From: Salvator merianae
Lineage: Eukaryota > Chordata > Lepidosauria > Squamata > Teiidae
Assembly (NCBI GenBank): GCA_003586115.2
Contig: QVOM02000070.1
Location: forward strand, 1,669,735-1,733,734
Direction: 5' to 3'
Length of the DNA: 64,000 bases
The position numbers were made by a program, and so were the translations under genes. Positions 46,701 to 56,990 of this stretch are shown piece by piece (position 1 is the stretch's first letter; the number at the start of each line of letters is the position of its first letter). Below the pieces are notes generated by a model that saw only the letters and a list, made by a program, of their open reading frames with translations, was not told the DNA's origin and did not search any database.

Positions 46701-49700
46701 AAGAGTTATAGTTTCAAATATATATCTCCAGACTAGAAGCGTGCTGAAATAGTTCAAATATGAACCGGTTTGATTTGTACTGAGGGTGTTTGGCCAGTTC
46801 GATTTTGAACAAAACTACCCCCAGCTTTGGGGGTTGAGTTCAATCTTCAATCAAACTGGGGGGTCTGATAGAACCATTTGAACACCCCAGTTGGAATCTA
46901 ACTAGTTGGGATTTTGCTCTTTAAAAGGGCTTTTTCAAGACTGGGTGTGTTTAAACAGGCTTGACTTTTAATTTGACCAGTTTGAAAAGGTTCAAATTTA
47001 AACCAAATGGTTTAAGGCTTGGTTTGACCCGAACAGTTATTTTAATGTTCATACACATTTATATTCTGCACAAAAGTGCAGGCACTTGTTAATTGCAAAG
47101 TCCTGTATGCTTACTCTACCTTCCTGTACCCTCTTCTGCTTCCAAAATAGCATTTCCTTGTCATAAGAACATAAGAGGAGCCTTGCTGGATCAGACCACA
47201 GCCTGTCTATTCCAGCATCTTGTTTCACACAGTGGCCCACCAATTGCTTCTGGGCATTCTCAAACAGAATAAAAGGCAAAATCTTCACCTGCTCTCGACT
47301 CCCCACAAATAGTTTTACAGACATCCTGCCTGTCTTTCCAACCTGGAGGCAGTACCTAGGCATCCATTCTTGGAGCCATTGATACACCTGTCCTCCCTGA
47401 ATCTGATAATCTGTTATCCCAGCAGCCTCCCTAGTCTCTATGTTCCAAATTTTCTCTTTGTTGTCCCAGCTACAGGAAAAGCAATTCTTATTGCTGGGCA
47501 CAGGGGAATGCAGGTGTAGTTTTTATACAGAAAGACAATGGGGAAATAATCAAATAAATGATCAGACCAAGGCAATTTGTAGCAGCTTAAACGGCTATTC
47601 TGTTAATGGGCCTCTTCAGTTGCTAGACAGTGCTTTCTGCTGCTTCTTGTCACCTCTTGGATTGCTTTCAAGATAAAACAACACAAATGGATATAAACAA
47701 ATAAATACAATTCCCTTTTCCAGTGAGAAGACAAGCGGACGACAAAGCGAGGGATTGTTTCATTTGTTTAGAGAGAGAAAATGTTTATATATTGAAACAT
47801 CAATAATCTGCACTCACCATAATCGTACAGCACATGCAATGGTTTGTCCAAGGATGGGTGCTCTACGCTGCATGTGTAACTTGACCTCTGATCGGGATTT
47901 GTCAGGTTCAGGAAGATGGAAGCTTGGGAGAAACCTGCTGGGTCTGTATAATCCTGCTGGGTCACAGGCATCTTGAGGCCAGATCGATACCATGTGAGCC
48001 ACACAGGAGCAGGGTAGAAGCCCTCTGTTCTGCAGACAAGAGTCCATGTGGACAGTGGCTCAGTTTGGAGCTGCAAGAATATAGCTGGGCGGGAGGGACG
48101 TGCTGAGGGAAGGAAAGACACAAAGGACTTGGTTTGTATTTGTTCCCTGGCCCTATGGCTTCGTAGTGCTCAAGGCAGCTTACAAGGTTAAAATATACCA
48201 AAATAAAATACTGTATTAAAACATAATCAATACATACATTCAAATACATAAATTAAAAATCAGAGGGTCTTTCCAAAGTGGAATGCCAAGGCGAAAAAAC
48301 CAACATTTTTTTTTTTCAGATTTCTTCCAAAACTAGATACGGAAGGAGGCTTACCTTACATCAGGTGCAAGCTTATTCTGCAAGGCTGGAGTTACATGTC
48401 ATATCCCCCTATATCCAGTGCTTAAAACCAGGGCACCAACATGTAGTGAAAAGAGTGCATAAATTGAATTATGTAACAAAGCAACTATAGTAGCAGTTCA
48501 GAAAGCACTTCTGTAAGGTTAATAGTTGTGGAGTGGGGTTACAGTTAGAACGCCACCTTTTATTTCTCTCTTCAGAATGAGGCTTCTAACCAAAACTGTG
48601 GACCAAATATATCTGTATATAGCTTAGAACTTAAGAACATAAGAGGAGCCCTGCTGGCTCAGGCCACAGCTCATCTAGTACAGCATCCTATCTTACACAG
48701 TGGCCACGAATTGCTTCTGGACATTCCCAAGCAGAAGACAAGGGTGAAGCCTTCACCTGCTCTGATGGTCTTGAGAAGCATCCTGCCTCTCTCTCCAACC
48801 TGGGAGGCAGTACTTCGGCATCCGTTCCAGCAGTCATTGATACCTCTATCCTCTCTGAATTTATTTAGCCCTTTCTTAAAGCTGTCCAGATTGTTTGCTG
48901 TTTGCAGCATATGAAGTTTTCAAAGAAGACTAGAACTGGAAGGACCAACATCTCACAAACCTGGCAAAAGTGAGAGGTAGGTGAGCACTGAAAGAGATTC
49001 CAGGTAAGATTCCCCTGCCAACCTGCTTCACTGCCCAGAGGGGGTGAGGCTGCATAGGCATTGTGGTGACATCACCACACAACCTTCGTGACTTGTGATC
49101 CTGGAGCTGCTGAGCCTTTCCTTGGCCCAGGCAAGCCTGTATGGGATGGCAAGACCTAGGGACCCTGGAACTGCAACAGATCATGTGGGCCGTGGGGTGA
49201 TGTCACCACAAAGTCTGCACAGCAAGGGGAAGTGTAAGAAGTGAGGAGACTGAAGGAGGCAGGTGAGTCCTACCTGTCGTCTCCATCAGTGTTCACTTTC
49301 CCTTAATCTTCGTAGGGGGAGCTAGTTTGTGAGGTGTTGGTTCTTACAAACCTAACTTTATTTGCCAGGTGTTATGCTGTGAACAGGACACAAGCTTGTT
49401 TGGTGTGGAAGGCTGCTAGCACAGACAAAAAAATATTACTGGAGTCATTGAACTATAGTGATAGAAAATTGGATCTTCAGCTTGGCTTGCTGGTATTAGT
49501 GGATGATTCCCTATTTGTCCAGCAGAGGGTACTAGAGAGATATCACAGAATCATTGTTTTCATTTTCCGTACACAATTCTCAATATGAGTCAAACGTAAT
49601 CTTGAAATCCTTTGTAGTTCAGTGACTTCCTTGCTAAGATCAAAGAGATGCTCCCAATCAGAGCTGAGCCCTGCCCTACCCCACATCATCACTTCTCTGC

Positions 49701-52700
49701 CTTGCATAATGGATTACTCTTACCATAAACGTGGAGCTTGATTCCATTGCCCCGTGCTTCCCCTTCACCCCACAGCATCACTTGGCAGGTGTAGCACCCA
49801 GCATCCTCCAGAGAAACATTGGCGATCATTAGCTGCCCTTCTCCTGGGCGGTGGAAGGTGTCGGGATAGGACAGGCTGAAGCGGCCTCCTGGAATGACCT
49901 CTGATTTGGTCTCACTTGGGCCTCTGAACCATGACATGGCCCCTTTGGCAGGAGATGGCTTGCCTGCCTGGATGGAGAAAGCACACTTCAGGGTGATGGT
50001 GTCTCCCACAATGGCAACAACCTCTGATGGAAACTGCACCACTGAGTAACTGGTGTTGAGGTCTGAAGGGAAGCAAAATGGAAACAGACACAGCTGAGGA
50101 TGCAACATTATCATATCTGGATATAGATGGAGTAAATGTGGCAAATACTGGGCCTCCAAAATGTAGCTGAACTAGGGAAGTGCATGAACTGAAATATAGT
50201 GGTTTGGTTTGAATCAAACCAAACTACCCTTGACTGGATTTGATTCAATTTTTTTTTTATTTTTTATTTTTATACAAGGTGGTTCGGTTTGCATTTGAAC
50301 TAGATGAACTGTCCTTAGTTTGTTATGGTTTGCTTGATTCTGTAGACCATTCCTTGATTTGGGTTTGATTTGAACCAGGTTTTTCAAACAGCAAGGTGAT
50401 TTGGTTTGCATTTGAACCAAAAGAACTATCCTTGGTTCACTATGATTCACTTGGTTTGTTAGACCATTCCTTGGTTTAGGTTTGATTTGAACCGGGGTTT
50501 TCAAACAGCAGGGTGGTTTGGTTTGCATTCAAACCAGTTTGGGACATCTCTGTGCTGAACCACAGGTCCCACCATTCCTGACAACTCATTGGATTGTCTG
50601 CAGTTCATTGGATTTTGCCTTCAGTAACATCTGGAGAGCCACATCTAGCTCAACTTTGGAACATGTCCTCTTTTCCCATCTTGGTGCCTGCCAGATGCTT
50701 TGGATGTCCAACCCCTGTAGTCCTGTCATAAGTATTTACCATACTGGCCAACACTGATGAGCTTCGTAGCCCAAAGAATTTGGAGGACGCAGTACCAAGT
50801 TCAACAAAGCTGTGGTAAAGCTTCCTGGGGGGTAGGCCAAATCCCATGCAAATTAGGGATGAGGAAATTCTGGTGCCCCCTGGTGCTCATGGGCCGTATT
50901 CCCATTTACACATGGAAGTGCCTCCTGGCACTCAAGAAGGCATCTGCTGCCACTGCATTCTCATTTGCAGCAGCAGCAGATGCTGCACGGTGATTGTGCC
51001 ACCCCATTTCCAGACCTGGACGCTTGTGGAGACACCATGATTGCAGGATGCAATTTTGTACCCTGAATAGAGGTGCCACTATTAACCCCCGGAACTGTTG
51101 CCTCCATGATCTAAAATGGAGATGCAACAGCCTCTTTTTTAGCAGTGGGTCACTGCGCCCTCCCAAGTGCGCCTCCCCCATGTCTCCACAACACTGCCTC
51201 CTCACTCCATAAGTGGAGACCCAGCCTTGGACTCCAATTCCCTTCAATCACAGGACTGGTTGATGGAAGTAACAACTTTCTGCTAGATCACACAACACAA
51301 CAGTTGGTGCATATCTGTTTTCTCCAGTTCTAAATGAATATAAGAACATAAGAACATAAGAGGAGCCCTCTGGATAAGGCCATGGACCATCTAGTCCAGC
51401 ATCCTGTCTCACACTGTGGCCCATCACTGTGGCCTCTTTGCCCTGGCTTTTAGCTAAATAAGGAAATAGATTTTCCTCCCCATTTTCAGACACTGTTATT
51501 GTTTTAGTATGTTCATTTTATATCGGTTTTAATGTTGCAACCTGCCCTGAGATGTTTGGGTATAGGGTGGGATAAAAATGCAATAAATAAATAAATAAAT
51601 AAATAAATTGCTTCTGGGCATTATCAAGGAGATTAAAAAGGCAAAACCTTCATCTGTTCTTGACTCCCTACAAATGGCCTTCAGAGGCATCCTGCTGTCT
51701 TTCCAACCTGGAGACAGTATTAAGACATCAATTCTAGTAGCCATTGATACACCTGACCTCAATGAATCTGTCCAATTTCTTAAAGCTATCCGGGCTGATT
51801 GCTGTCACCACCTCTTCTGGTAATAAATTCCATATACCAATGACCCTCTGAGTGAAAAAAAAACCTCTTCCCCTTGTCTGTCTTAACTCTCCTACCCATC
51901 AGCTTCATTCAGTGCCCCCTGGTCCTAGTGTTGTGTGATAGAGCAAAGAATTTTCCTCTATCCACCTTTTCCTCACCATGCACAATTTTATATACTTCAG
52001 TCAAGTCCCCTCTTAAACGCCGTCATTCAAGACTGAAGAGGCCAAGATGTTGTAGCCTGATTTCATAAGGAAAGTGTTCCAGCCCCTTGATTATTCTGGT
52101 TGCCCTTTTCTTGAGGACTTTTAAAAGGCTATCTACATATATTTACATATGTTAATTCTGTAAATTAATACCCCATCCTATACCAGGATAGCAACACAAA
52201 TTGTGGAAATGGGGTAAGACACTGCCATGCGGACACTATCACCTCTAAGCAGCTTTGGGACCATATCCTTGTAAATGGACTTTTAGCAAAGTAAGATTAT
52301 TCTTTACTGTAAGTCAGGCTGTTTGTTACAACAGAAGAGGCAGAATAAGGAATGGAGGACACCTACTGTATTTAGCGACACACTTTTATGCCTTTCAGAT
52401 TAACAGTTGATAAATTTGACGAACTGTTGTGAGGTGCAAAGTGTGTGCTGGCTGCTTTAGTCACCCCCAAATGGCTTCTGTCTTGGGAACCTGGCCTTCC
52501 AGGGCCATATAGAGGCTATCACTGTTCTCTATTCTGCCGATCAGTGTCTGAATTTTGACGTGAGAGCTATCCCATGCAAAACAGGAACACTGCCTCTTGA
52601 GCAAGGGTCTTTCTCTTTAGAGAACTGGTCAGTCCAAGACTTTGTTTTAGCGATAAGGGGGTCAACATGGAAATTACCAGAGATACGCTGCCTCCACCGT

Positions 52701-53208
52701 GGTTGACTGGCAATGTCCGTGGAATACACATAGGGCATGTCTATGGAGCTGACCCTATAAATATAAACCTCAATTAAATATAAGAGGCTGGAAAGAACGT
52801 TCTGCACCAAGGGCAAATGACATGGTGTCTTCTAGAGGCTACTGGGCTCCAGTGTTCATGCTCCCTGATTACTGGCCATGCTTACTTGAGCTAATGGGAA
52901 CTGAAGTCCAACCACCTCTGCAGAGCATCACCTTCACCAAACCTAGTGGTAACACAAAGTTGTCAGGAGGAAAACTGGTGCATAATTCTGAGCTCATTTT
53001 GAAGTTTTTGCATCGCGTTGCTCGAATCCTTTTTAAGAGCTATGTGCATGCTTCATTTATAGGCTATATAAGGGGAATGAGAGGCCTGACTCCTGGACAA
53101 AACAGGTATAGGATGCTCCTTGCCTCCCAAGGACTCACCTGTGGAAGCGCCTGAAGTTCCAAGCAGAAAGGAGACTTGCAGCAGGAGACAGATCTGGTTC
53201 AGCCTCAT
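43660..53208 (-). CDS. V-C1 Ig-superfamily activating receptor, NKp30 (NCR3)-like
   Basis: Five coding exons (53208-53139, 50062-49724, 48102-47818, 45116-45015, 43703-43660) join with AG/GT sites, all in phase 1, giving 279 residues. Residues 1-23 are a signal peptide. Residues 25-136 form a V domain (C50, W68, DAGCYTC at 110-116) ending in a J-like GNGIKLHV strand. Residues 138-231 form a C1 domain (C160, W174, YTCSVEH with C214). About 246-268 span the membrane with K251 inside, and a short basic tail (RHCKKSC) ends at I279. There is no ITIM. A membrane lysine plus a short tail is the known plan of activating receptors that signal through DAP12, FcR-gamma or CD3-zeta type adaptors. The V domain ending, with GNG after the last Cys, resembles NKp30; the C1 domain resembles those of MHC class II and tapasin. 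Mammalian NKp30 lacks the C1 domain. SIRP-type receptors are the main alternative. Confidence 0.85.
43977..44074. repeat. Purine-only GGGGA/GGAGA tract
   Basis: About 98 bases on the plus strand are almost purely A and G, mostly GAGGGGAGGGGAGGGG units. It lies in the last intron of the Ig receptor gene. Confidence 0.9.
44132..44666. mobile_element. Harbinger-like MITE (about 535 bp)
   Basis: The ends are AGCCCTTTCTGCACTTACC and GGTACGTGCAGGAAGGGCC. It belongs to the same subfamily as 23436-23967 and lies in intron 4 of the Ig receptor. Confidence 0.7.
45015..45116 (-). CDS. Exon 4 of the Ig receptor: stalk and transmembrane segment
   Basis: The acceptor is TTTTCTTTCCAG and the donor GCAG/GTATGG; 102 bases, phase 1-1. 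It encodes a short stalk with one Cys (EPCHKGHLPPS) and then a hydrophobic run containing NLLKIGVISGITIG. The Lys (K251) is about six residues into the membrane segment. Confidence 0.8.
45497..45839. mobile_element. hAT-like non-autonomous element with 8-bp flanking duplication
   Basis: The ends are TAGAGATGTTCA and, in reverse, TAAGGATGTGCA. GTTGTTTT precedes (45489-45496) and GTTGGTTT follows (45840-45847), seven of eight bases alike. It is AT-rich with runs of AAACAATTCG-like and TTTCATTG words and no transposase. It lies in intron 3 of the Ig receptor. Confidence 0.7.
46290..46587. mobile_element. TTTGAA-rich hAT-like element
   Basis: It starts TAGAGATGTGCCAAGTGG and ends CATATACATCTTTA. 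It has dense GGTTCAAAC / AACTGGTTT words and a GGGGGGGT run. Flanking 8-mers match at only about half the positions. Confidence 0.6.
46734..47062. mobile_element. TTTGAA-rich hAT-like element
   Basis: It starts TAGAAGCGTGCTGAAATAG and ends GTTCATACACATTTA. The interior closely parallels 46290-46587 (GGGGGGTCTGATAGAACC, GGCTTGGTTTGACCCGAAC), so two related copies lie side by side. Confidence 0.6.
47164..47410 (-). mobile_element. L3/CR1-like LINE tail
   Basis: ATAAGAACATAAGAGGAGCC through TTGATACACCTGTCCTCCCT is a typical copy, in the intron between exons 3 and 4 of the Ig receptor. Confidence 0.8.
47818..48102 (-). CDS. Exon 3 of the Ig receptor: C1 domain
   Basis: The acceptor is TCCTTCCCTCAG and the donor TATG/GTGAGT; 285 bases, phase 1-1. 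The protein has LVCRTEGFYPAPVWLTWYRS and YTCSVEHPSL, the signature of C1-set domains as in MHC class II beta, tapasin and SIRP. A sequon is at N202. Confidence 0.9.
48632..48910 (-). mobile_element. L3/CR1-like LINE tail
   Basis: TAAGAACATAAGAGGAGCCC through TCTTAAAGCTGTCCAGATTG. In reverse the last part encodes LDSFKKGLNKF, the end of the LINE ORF. It lies in intron 2. Confidence 0.8.
48911..49723. other. Intron sequence, no element recognised
   Basis: This is the rest of intron 2 of the Ig receptor. An 84-codon plus-strand frame at 49334-49588 has no recognisable domain. Confidence 0.4.
49724..50062 (-). CDS. Exon 2 of the Ig receptor: V domain
   Basis: The acceptor is TTGCTTCCCTTCAG and the donor TATG/GTAAGA. 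The 339-base exon is symmetrical (phase 1-1). It encodes the canonical Cys pair C50/C116, the WFR motif at 68-70, and sequons at N26 and N105. An extra Cys (C113) lies three residues before the canonical one. J-like residues are encoded in the exon with no recombination signal seen, so this is a germline-joined V domain. Confidence 0.88.
50173..50552. mobile_element. hAT-like element with tandem core, 8-bp flanking duplication
   Basis: It starts TAGGGAAGTGCATGAACTG and ends TTTGGGACATCTCTG. AGCTGAAC precedes (50165-50172) and TGCTGAAC follows (50553-50560), seven of eight bases alike. It lies in intron 1, about 110 bases before the V exon. Confidence 0.7.
50281..50540. repeat. 117-bp tandem repeat, about 2.2 copies
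   Basis: GGTTYGGTTTGCATTTGAAC-type starts occur at 50281, 50398 and 50515, exactly 117 bases apart. Each unit contains GACCATTCCTTG and TTTGATTTGAACC. Confidence 0.9.
51337..52105 (-). mobile_element. L3/CR1-like LINE 3' region, longest copy, interrupted
   Basis: It begins with a doubled ATAAGAACATAAGAACATAA motif and continues into the coding end of ORF2 (in reverse: FKKLDRF-type, then HNTRTRG and a WNTF block near 52075). It is split at about 51437-51607 by an L2-like tail. It lies in intron 1 of the Ig receptor and is the reference for the shorter tails. Confidence 0.85.
51438..51607 (+). mobile_element. L2-like LINE 3' tail nested in the L3 copy
   Basis: TAGTATGTTCATTTTATATC, then GTATAGGGTGGGATAAAAATG and an (AAAT)n tail, match 39070-39180. 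The surrounding L3 text is continuous across it. Confidence 0.75.
52106..53138. other. Intron 1 sequence, no element recognised
   Basis: No repeat or exon was identified between the LINE copy and the signal-peptide exon. Confidence 0.4.
53139..53208 (-). CDS. Exon 1 of the Ig receptor: signal peptide
   Basis: The ATG at 53208-53206 sits in a good context (CACACCATGA). It encodes MRLNQICLLLQVSFLLGTSG and three more residues, a typical signal peptide. The exon ends in ACAG/GTGAGT after the first base of codon 24. The open frame extends upstream only through non-ATG codons, so this start is preferred. Confidence 0.85.
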
Positions 53209-53567
53209 GGTGTGTAGCAATGTCTCAGGTTCCTCCTTGCAGGACAAAAGAAACCTGAGAATCACATGATGGGAAACCCAGCACTGCCTCTAAAGAGCAA
53301 AATTAGCATCTTCTCTTGACACTATTCATTCACAATTGATACCCCTGGGCTTTTGGAAGGAGAGCTTTATTGGAGCAAGGGCTAGTCACGCAACTCATCC
53401 AAGGTAAAATTTTAATATATAAATGATGGGGCAGTTTGTTAGAAAGAAAGAGGCCCTCAGGACCGGATAAAGCGAAGATTTGTTTCTGAGGCCTTTAGGT
53501 GCTTTTTTTTCTTCACAATATTTATTTCTGTTGCTTTGTGGAGCCTTGTAGGATCACCTGTAATCTT

Positions 53568-54294
53568 GGGACGTTTCTGCACTTTCCTATGCTGGATTGC
53601 TCCAACAAGACTGGGGGTCTTTTTGTACTTTCCTCTGTAGAACAGGATAATTATCCTTGCAGTGTCGCAAACATCTACACTGCTAGGCCGTGGAATAGAC
53701 CGACAGCAGGATACCAGCATTCACAGTGTGAATGCTGGTGTCCTGCACCATGACAGTGGCTGGGAAACTTTCGGCCACTGCCATGGTGACCGGGAATGCT
53801 GTGTGAAAGTGCAGCCACAGCTGCAGCTGTGCCCTGACACATTGCTTACAGTACAGCTGTGAAGCACAATTTTGTGTTCCATCAACCAATTGCGCCTGCA
53901 TGATTGGGCAATTGGGCCTGCACAATGTCCCGATCAGGCCCATGCAATCGGGGTATCACACAGGCCCAATTGCCCGATCATGCCTGCATGCGCCTGGCAT
54001 GTACCCAATTGGGCAATCGTGCCTGCATGCCCAATCGAGTTAATGGCCGATTGAGTGATCGTGCCTGCACATGGTGCAGCACTGTTGGTCACCCATGGAA
54101 GCAGCTGGATGTTTTCTGGCCACTGTCATGGCGAGGACTGGGTAAGGCTATTAGCATTTGCGCTGTGAATGTTGGTAGCTTGCTTCAGGTAAGGTTGCTG
54201 GCCACGCAGTGTGGATGGTGTTCATGCTGCATGATCAATTTCACCTTAGAATGGGACAATTATCCCATTCTAAGTTGGTAAGTGTGAAAAGGTC
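53568..54294. mobile_element. Harbinger-like MITE (about 727 bp)
   Basis: The ends are GGGACGTTTCTGCACTTTCC and GGTAAGTGTGAAAAGGTCC. The interior has imperfect repeats of CAATTGGGCAATTGGGCCTG at about 53887-54060. It sits just upstream of the Ig receptor first exon. Confidence 0.65.
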
Positions 54295-55281
54295 CTAATT
54301 TCCCAGGCCACGATGTTTGTTTAATTGGGAATGACAGTGTGTGTGAGAACAACACCCTTGGTACTTTTCTCTGTGCAGTACTATAGTACCATTTCTATTA
54401 ACAGGAACCAAAGTTACATATTCACAAGTTGAGACCTGTAAAACAGTGATTCTTTTAAAAGGTATATTTAGGTCAAGATGCGCAAGCAAACAATGCTTTT
54501 TGGTTTCCCCTATATTCACAGTTTTGGATAAATGTGGTTTTAACAGAACATAATTCTAGCAAATATGGAGGAACTACTGTATTCCTATATGGAAGATTTC
54601 TATAACATAAAATATACTGTTCATTAGGAAAGCATCTCTTCTTCATCTAGAAGGTACCAGATTCCCTATCATGGAATCTCCAGGTAAGGCTTAGAAGTAT
54701 CCCCATCTGAAACCATGGAGAACCTCTGCTAATCTGGGTAGCCAATCTCTAGCTTGGTGTGCTAAATGCCTATTTAAAATAGACTATCTTCTGAAAAATA
54801 CTTGCAAATTTTCTTTTATTACTTTATATTTGTTCCTCTCTAACTCTCAATATCCTGTTCTGGAAACACCTTCTTCAGAGTCCTCAGTGCAAAACAAAGA
54901 AAGACCTTTATCTTGGGTGGCATTAGCCTACTCCCTTGAGCAACTCAAATAAAATATGAAGGCTAAATATTTGGCATACAAGCCTCACTGAGGATAATAC
55001 TTGGGTTTCTCCTAATCCCTTAACAAAAGTTTACCTATGTGCTTGTTATCGGGACATTCTGTTAAAATGGTTAATGGGTAAATAAAATGCTGTATATATT
55101 TTCAATCTGTCACATTCACATCAAATGATCTGTGAAATTTTTGGCCTCTTGGGACTGATGTGAGCTATTAGTATATTTCAATTCTTGTTGAACTCCAGGC
55201 TTTATAGGGGGAGAGCTCTTACAGATTACCCATACTCTTTGTCTTCTTTTATTGCTTCTCCACTCACTGATTCTCATCTTA
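54295..55281. other. No recognisable feature
   Basis: AT-rich sequence with no assigned gene or repeat. Confidence 0.4.
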
Positions 55282-55759
55282 GGGCCTTTCTGCACTAGCC
55301 CTTAATCCAAATTAAGGGCCTGTGAAGTTTAGTGTAGACCTCCAGATCTGCATGTTAATATGGATCTAGAAGGGCTCTTCCCCCACTCATCTAGCTCTGT
55401 CTGCATGAGACAGCAAGGTCCAGATTAAGGAGGTCTTAATTCAGATCTTTTAATCAGGCCTACCAGGGGACTAATGTAGCCCAGCTCCGGAACATGGAGG
55501 GTCATTTTCAATGGTGCACCATAGCAGACCACCAAAAAGCAGCCTGCAGAGGTCTCAAGGCTAGGAACTTTTGTTCCTAGCCCTCAGAGGCACAGGGGTG
55601 TAACTGTGAAGGATGGGTGAGCTTCTAAACCATGACCTGAGCTATTCTGGGTGCAGATGACTCTGATCCAGCCCATGCCTCCCTGTGATTCAGATCACTG
55701 GACCAGGCTATTTCAGACCTACTCATACAGATTAAAGGCAGGTAAATGCAGAAAGGGTT
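55282..55759. mobile_element. Harbinger-like MITE (478 bp)
   Basis: The ends are GGGCCTTTCTGCACTAGCC and GGTAAATGCAGAAAGGGTT. TTA flanks both sides (55279-55281 and 55760-55762). Its interior matches 42395-42873 and 23436-23967. Confidence 0.75.
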
Positions 55760-56859
55760 TTAGTTTTGTTTCCCAGACAAGCATGGATGCAGAATGATAT
55801 TTGTCAATCATATCACTAAAATGGCAATATAAAAAGCTGTACACACTGGCCCTGGTCACAGACGTGGGATCAGGGAGTCACACATTAGCTGCACAAAGTT
55901 TGCCTAAACTTTGCAATGCTACGGAGTCACCGTGCATTATCTGGAGAAGCACAGAGGGACAGCATGCTGTATCATATGCCTGCTGCATGCAGTTTTCTCT
56001 GTGCCTGGAAGTTTCTCACTTTAATGGGGAGAGTATGAACAAGTCCTCTGTTCCTCTGGTGTGTCCTATTTTGCAAAGTAAAATAAAGCGGTCACTTGCA
56101 CAGTATCATGAAAGGGAGGAACAGAAAGAAAGGAATGTAGGGGGAGAGTGGGGTAAACCTGCAAGGTAAAGGAAGATGGCGTAAAACACACAGTAGAACC
56201 AAATATACACATATAGACCATTTTTCCAAAAGAAAAACAGTACAAAATATCCACTAAGAACAAAAACAGTGGCAAATAGCATCAGCTTTTAAAGGAAAAA
56301 TAAATGCTGCCCCCATGCAAGCATGCATTGTGGAAAAGGAACAAAATAACCCGCAGAAGGGACTGGTAGGGAGCTGGAGAAGAGGGAAGTGGATCTGATA
56401 TTTCATACCTTGTTCCAGGGTTGCCAAAACTGGCCAACTAATTAGTCACATTTGGCTGTTTTTAAGACTTGTGCTATGGCTAGGATAATTAGTTTGGCAA
56501 TTTTGGGCCAGGCTGCCTTGTTCCCCGATTTCACTCCTGCCTCCCTCATTCTTCCAGCTAATTCAGAAGATGCTGACAGAAAGAAAGGATCCCAACCAGG
56601 TGGAAGAGAGAGGCAGAGGAGGATTTGATGAAAATGCGGTACTCACTGCACTGCCCCACTAGAATCCATTCTGTCTGCTGGTTGGGCAATCCCCATTCAG
56701 GGAATTAAGGAGTGAGGATAACGTGTTCCTCCAATCCCATAGTCCTGCAAGGATGCTTTGTCCTAAAGAGGTGACTTCAGAGCAGGAAATATCACTTCTT
56801 CGGTGGACATTTTCTTCTCCCCCATAAACAGGATTTGGACACATCAGAGCACCAGAAGC
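55760..56859. other. No recognisable gene
   Basis: A 122-codon frame at 55801-56169 has no recognisable domain. No repeat family was assigned. Confidence 0.4.
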
Positions 56860-56990
56860 AATTTATTTATTTATTTATTTAAGAATTCATATCCTGCTCT
56901 TCACCCAAAGGTCCCAGAGTGGGTTACAACCATCACCACAACAAACATTTATGTTAATGTAAAATACATTTAAAATATTAGCCGCCCTCC
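56860..56990 (-). mobile_element. L2-like LINE 3' tail
   Basis: (TTTA)n followed by AAGAATTCATATCCTGCTCT and GGTCCCAGAGTGGGTTACAA is the reverse of the L2-like tail. Confidence 0.65.

Noticed and set aside
50214..50528. A frame with repeated QTKPPCCLK-like peptide
   Set aside because: It is a translation of the 117-bp tandem repeat in a hAT-like element.
53209..53265. An upstream extension of the Ig receptor signal exon
   Set aside because: The extension begins with GTG, not ATG; the ATG at 53208 has a better context and gives a normal signal peptide.
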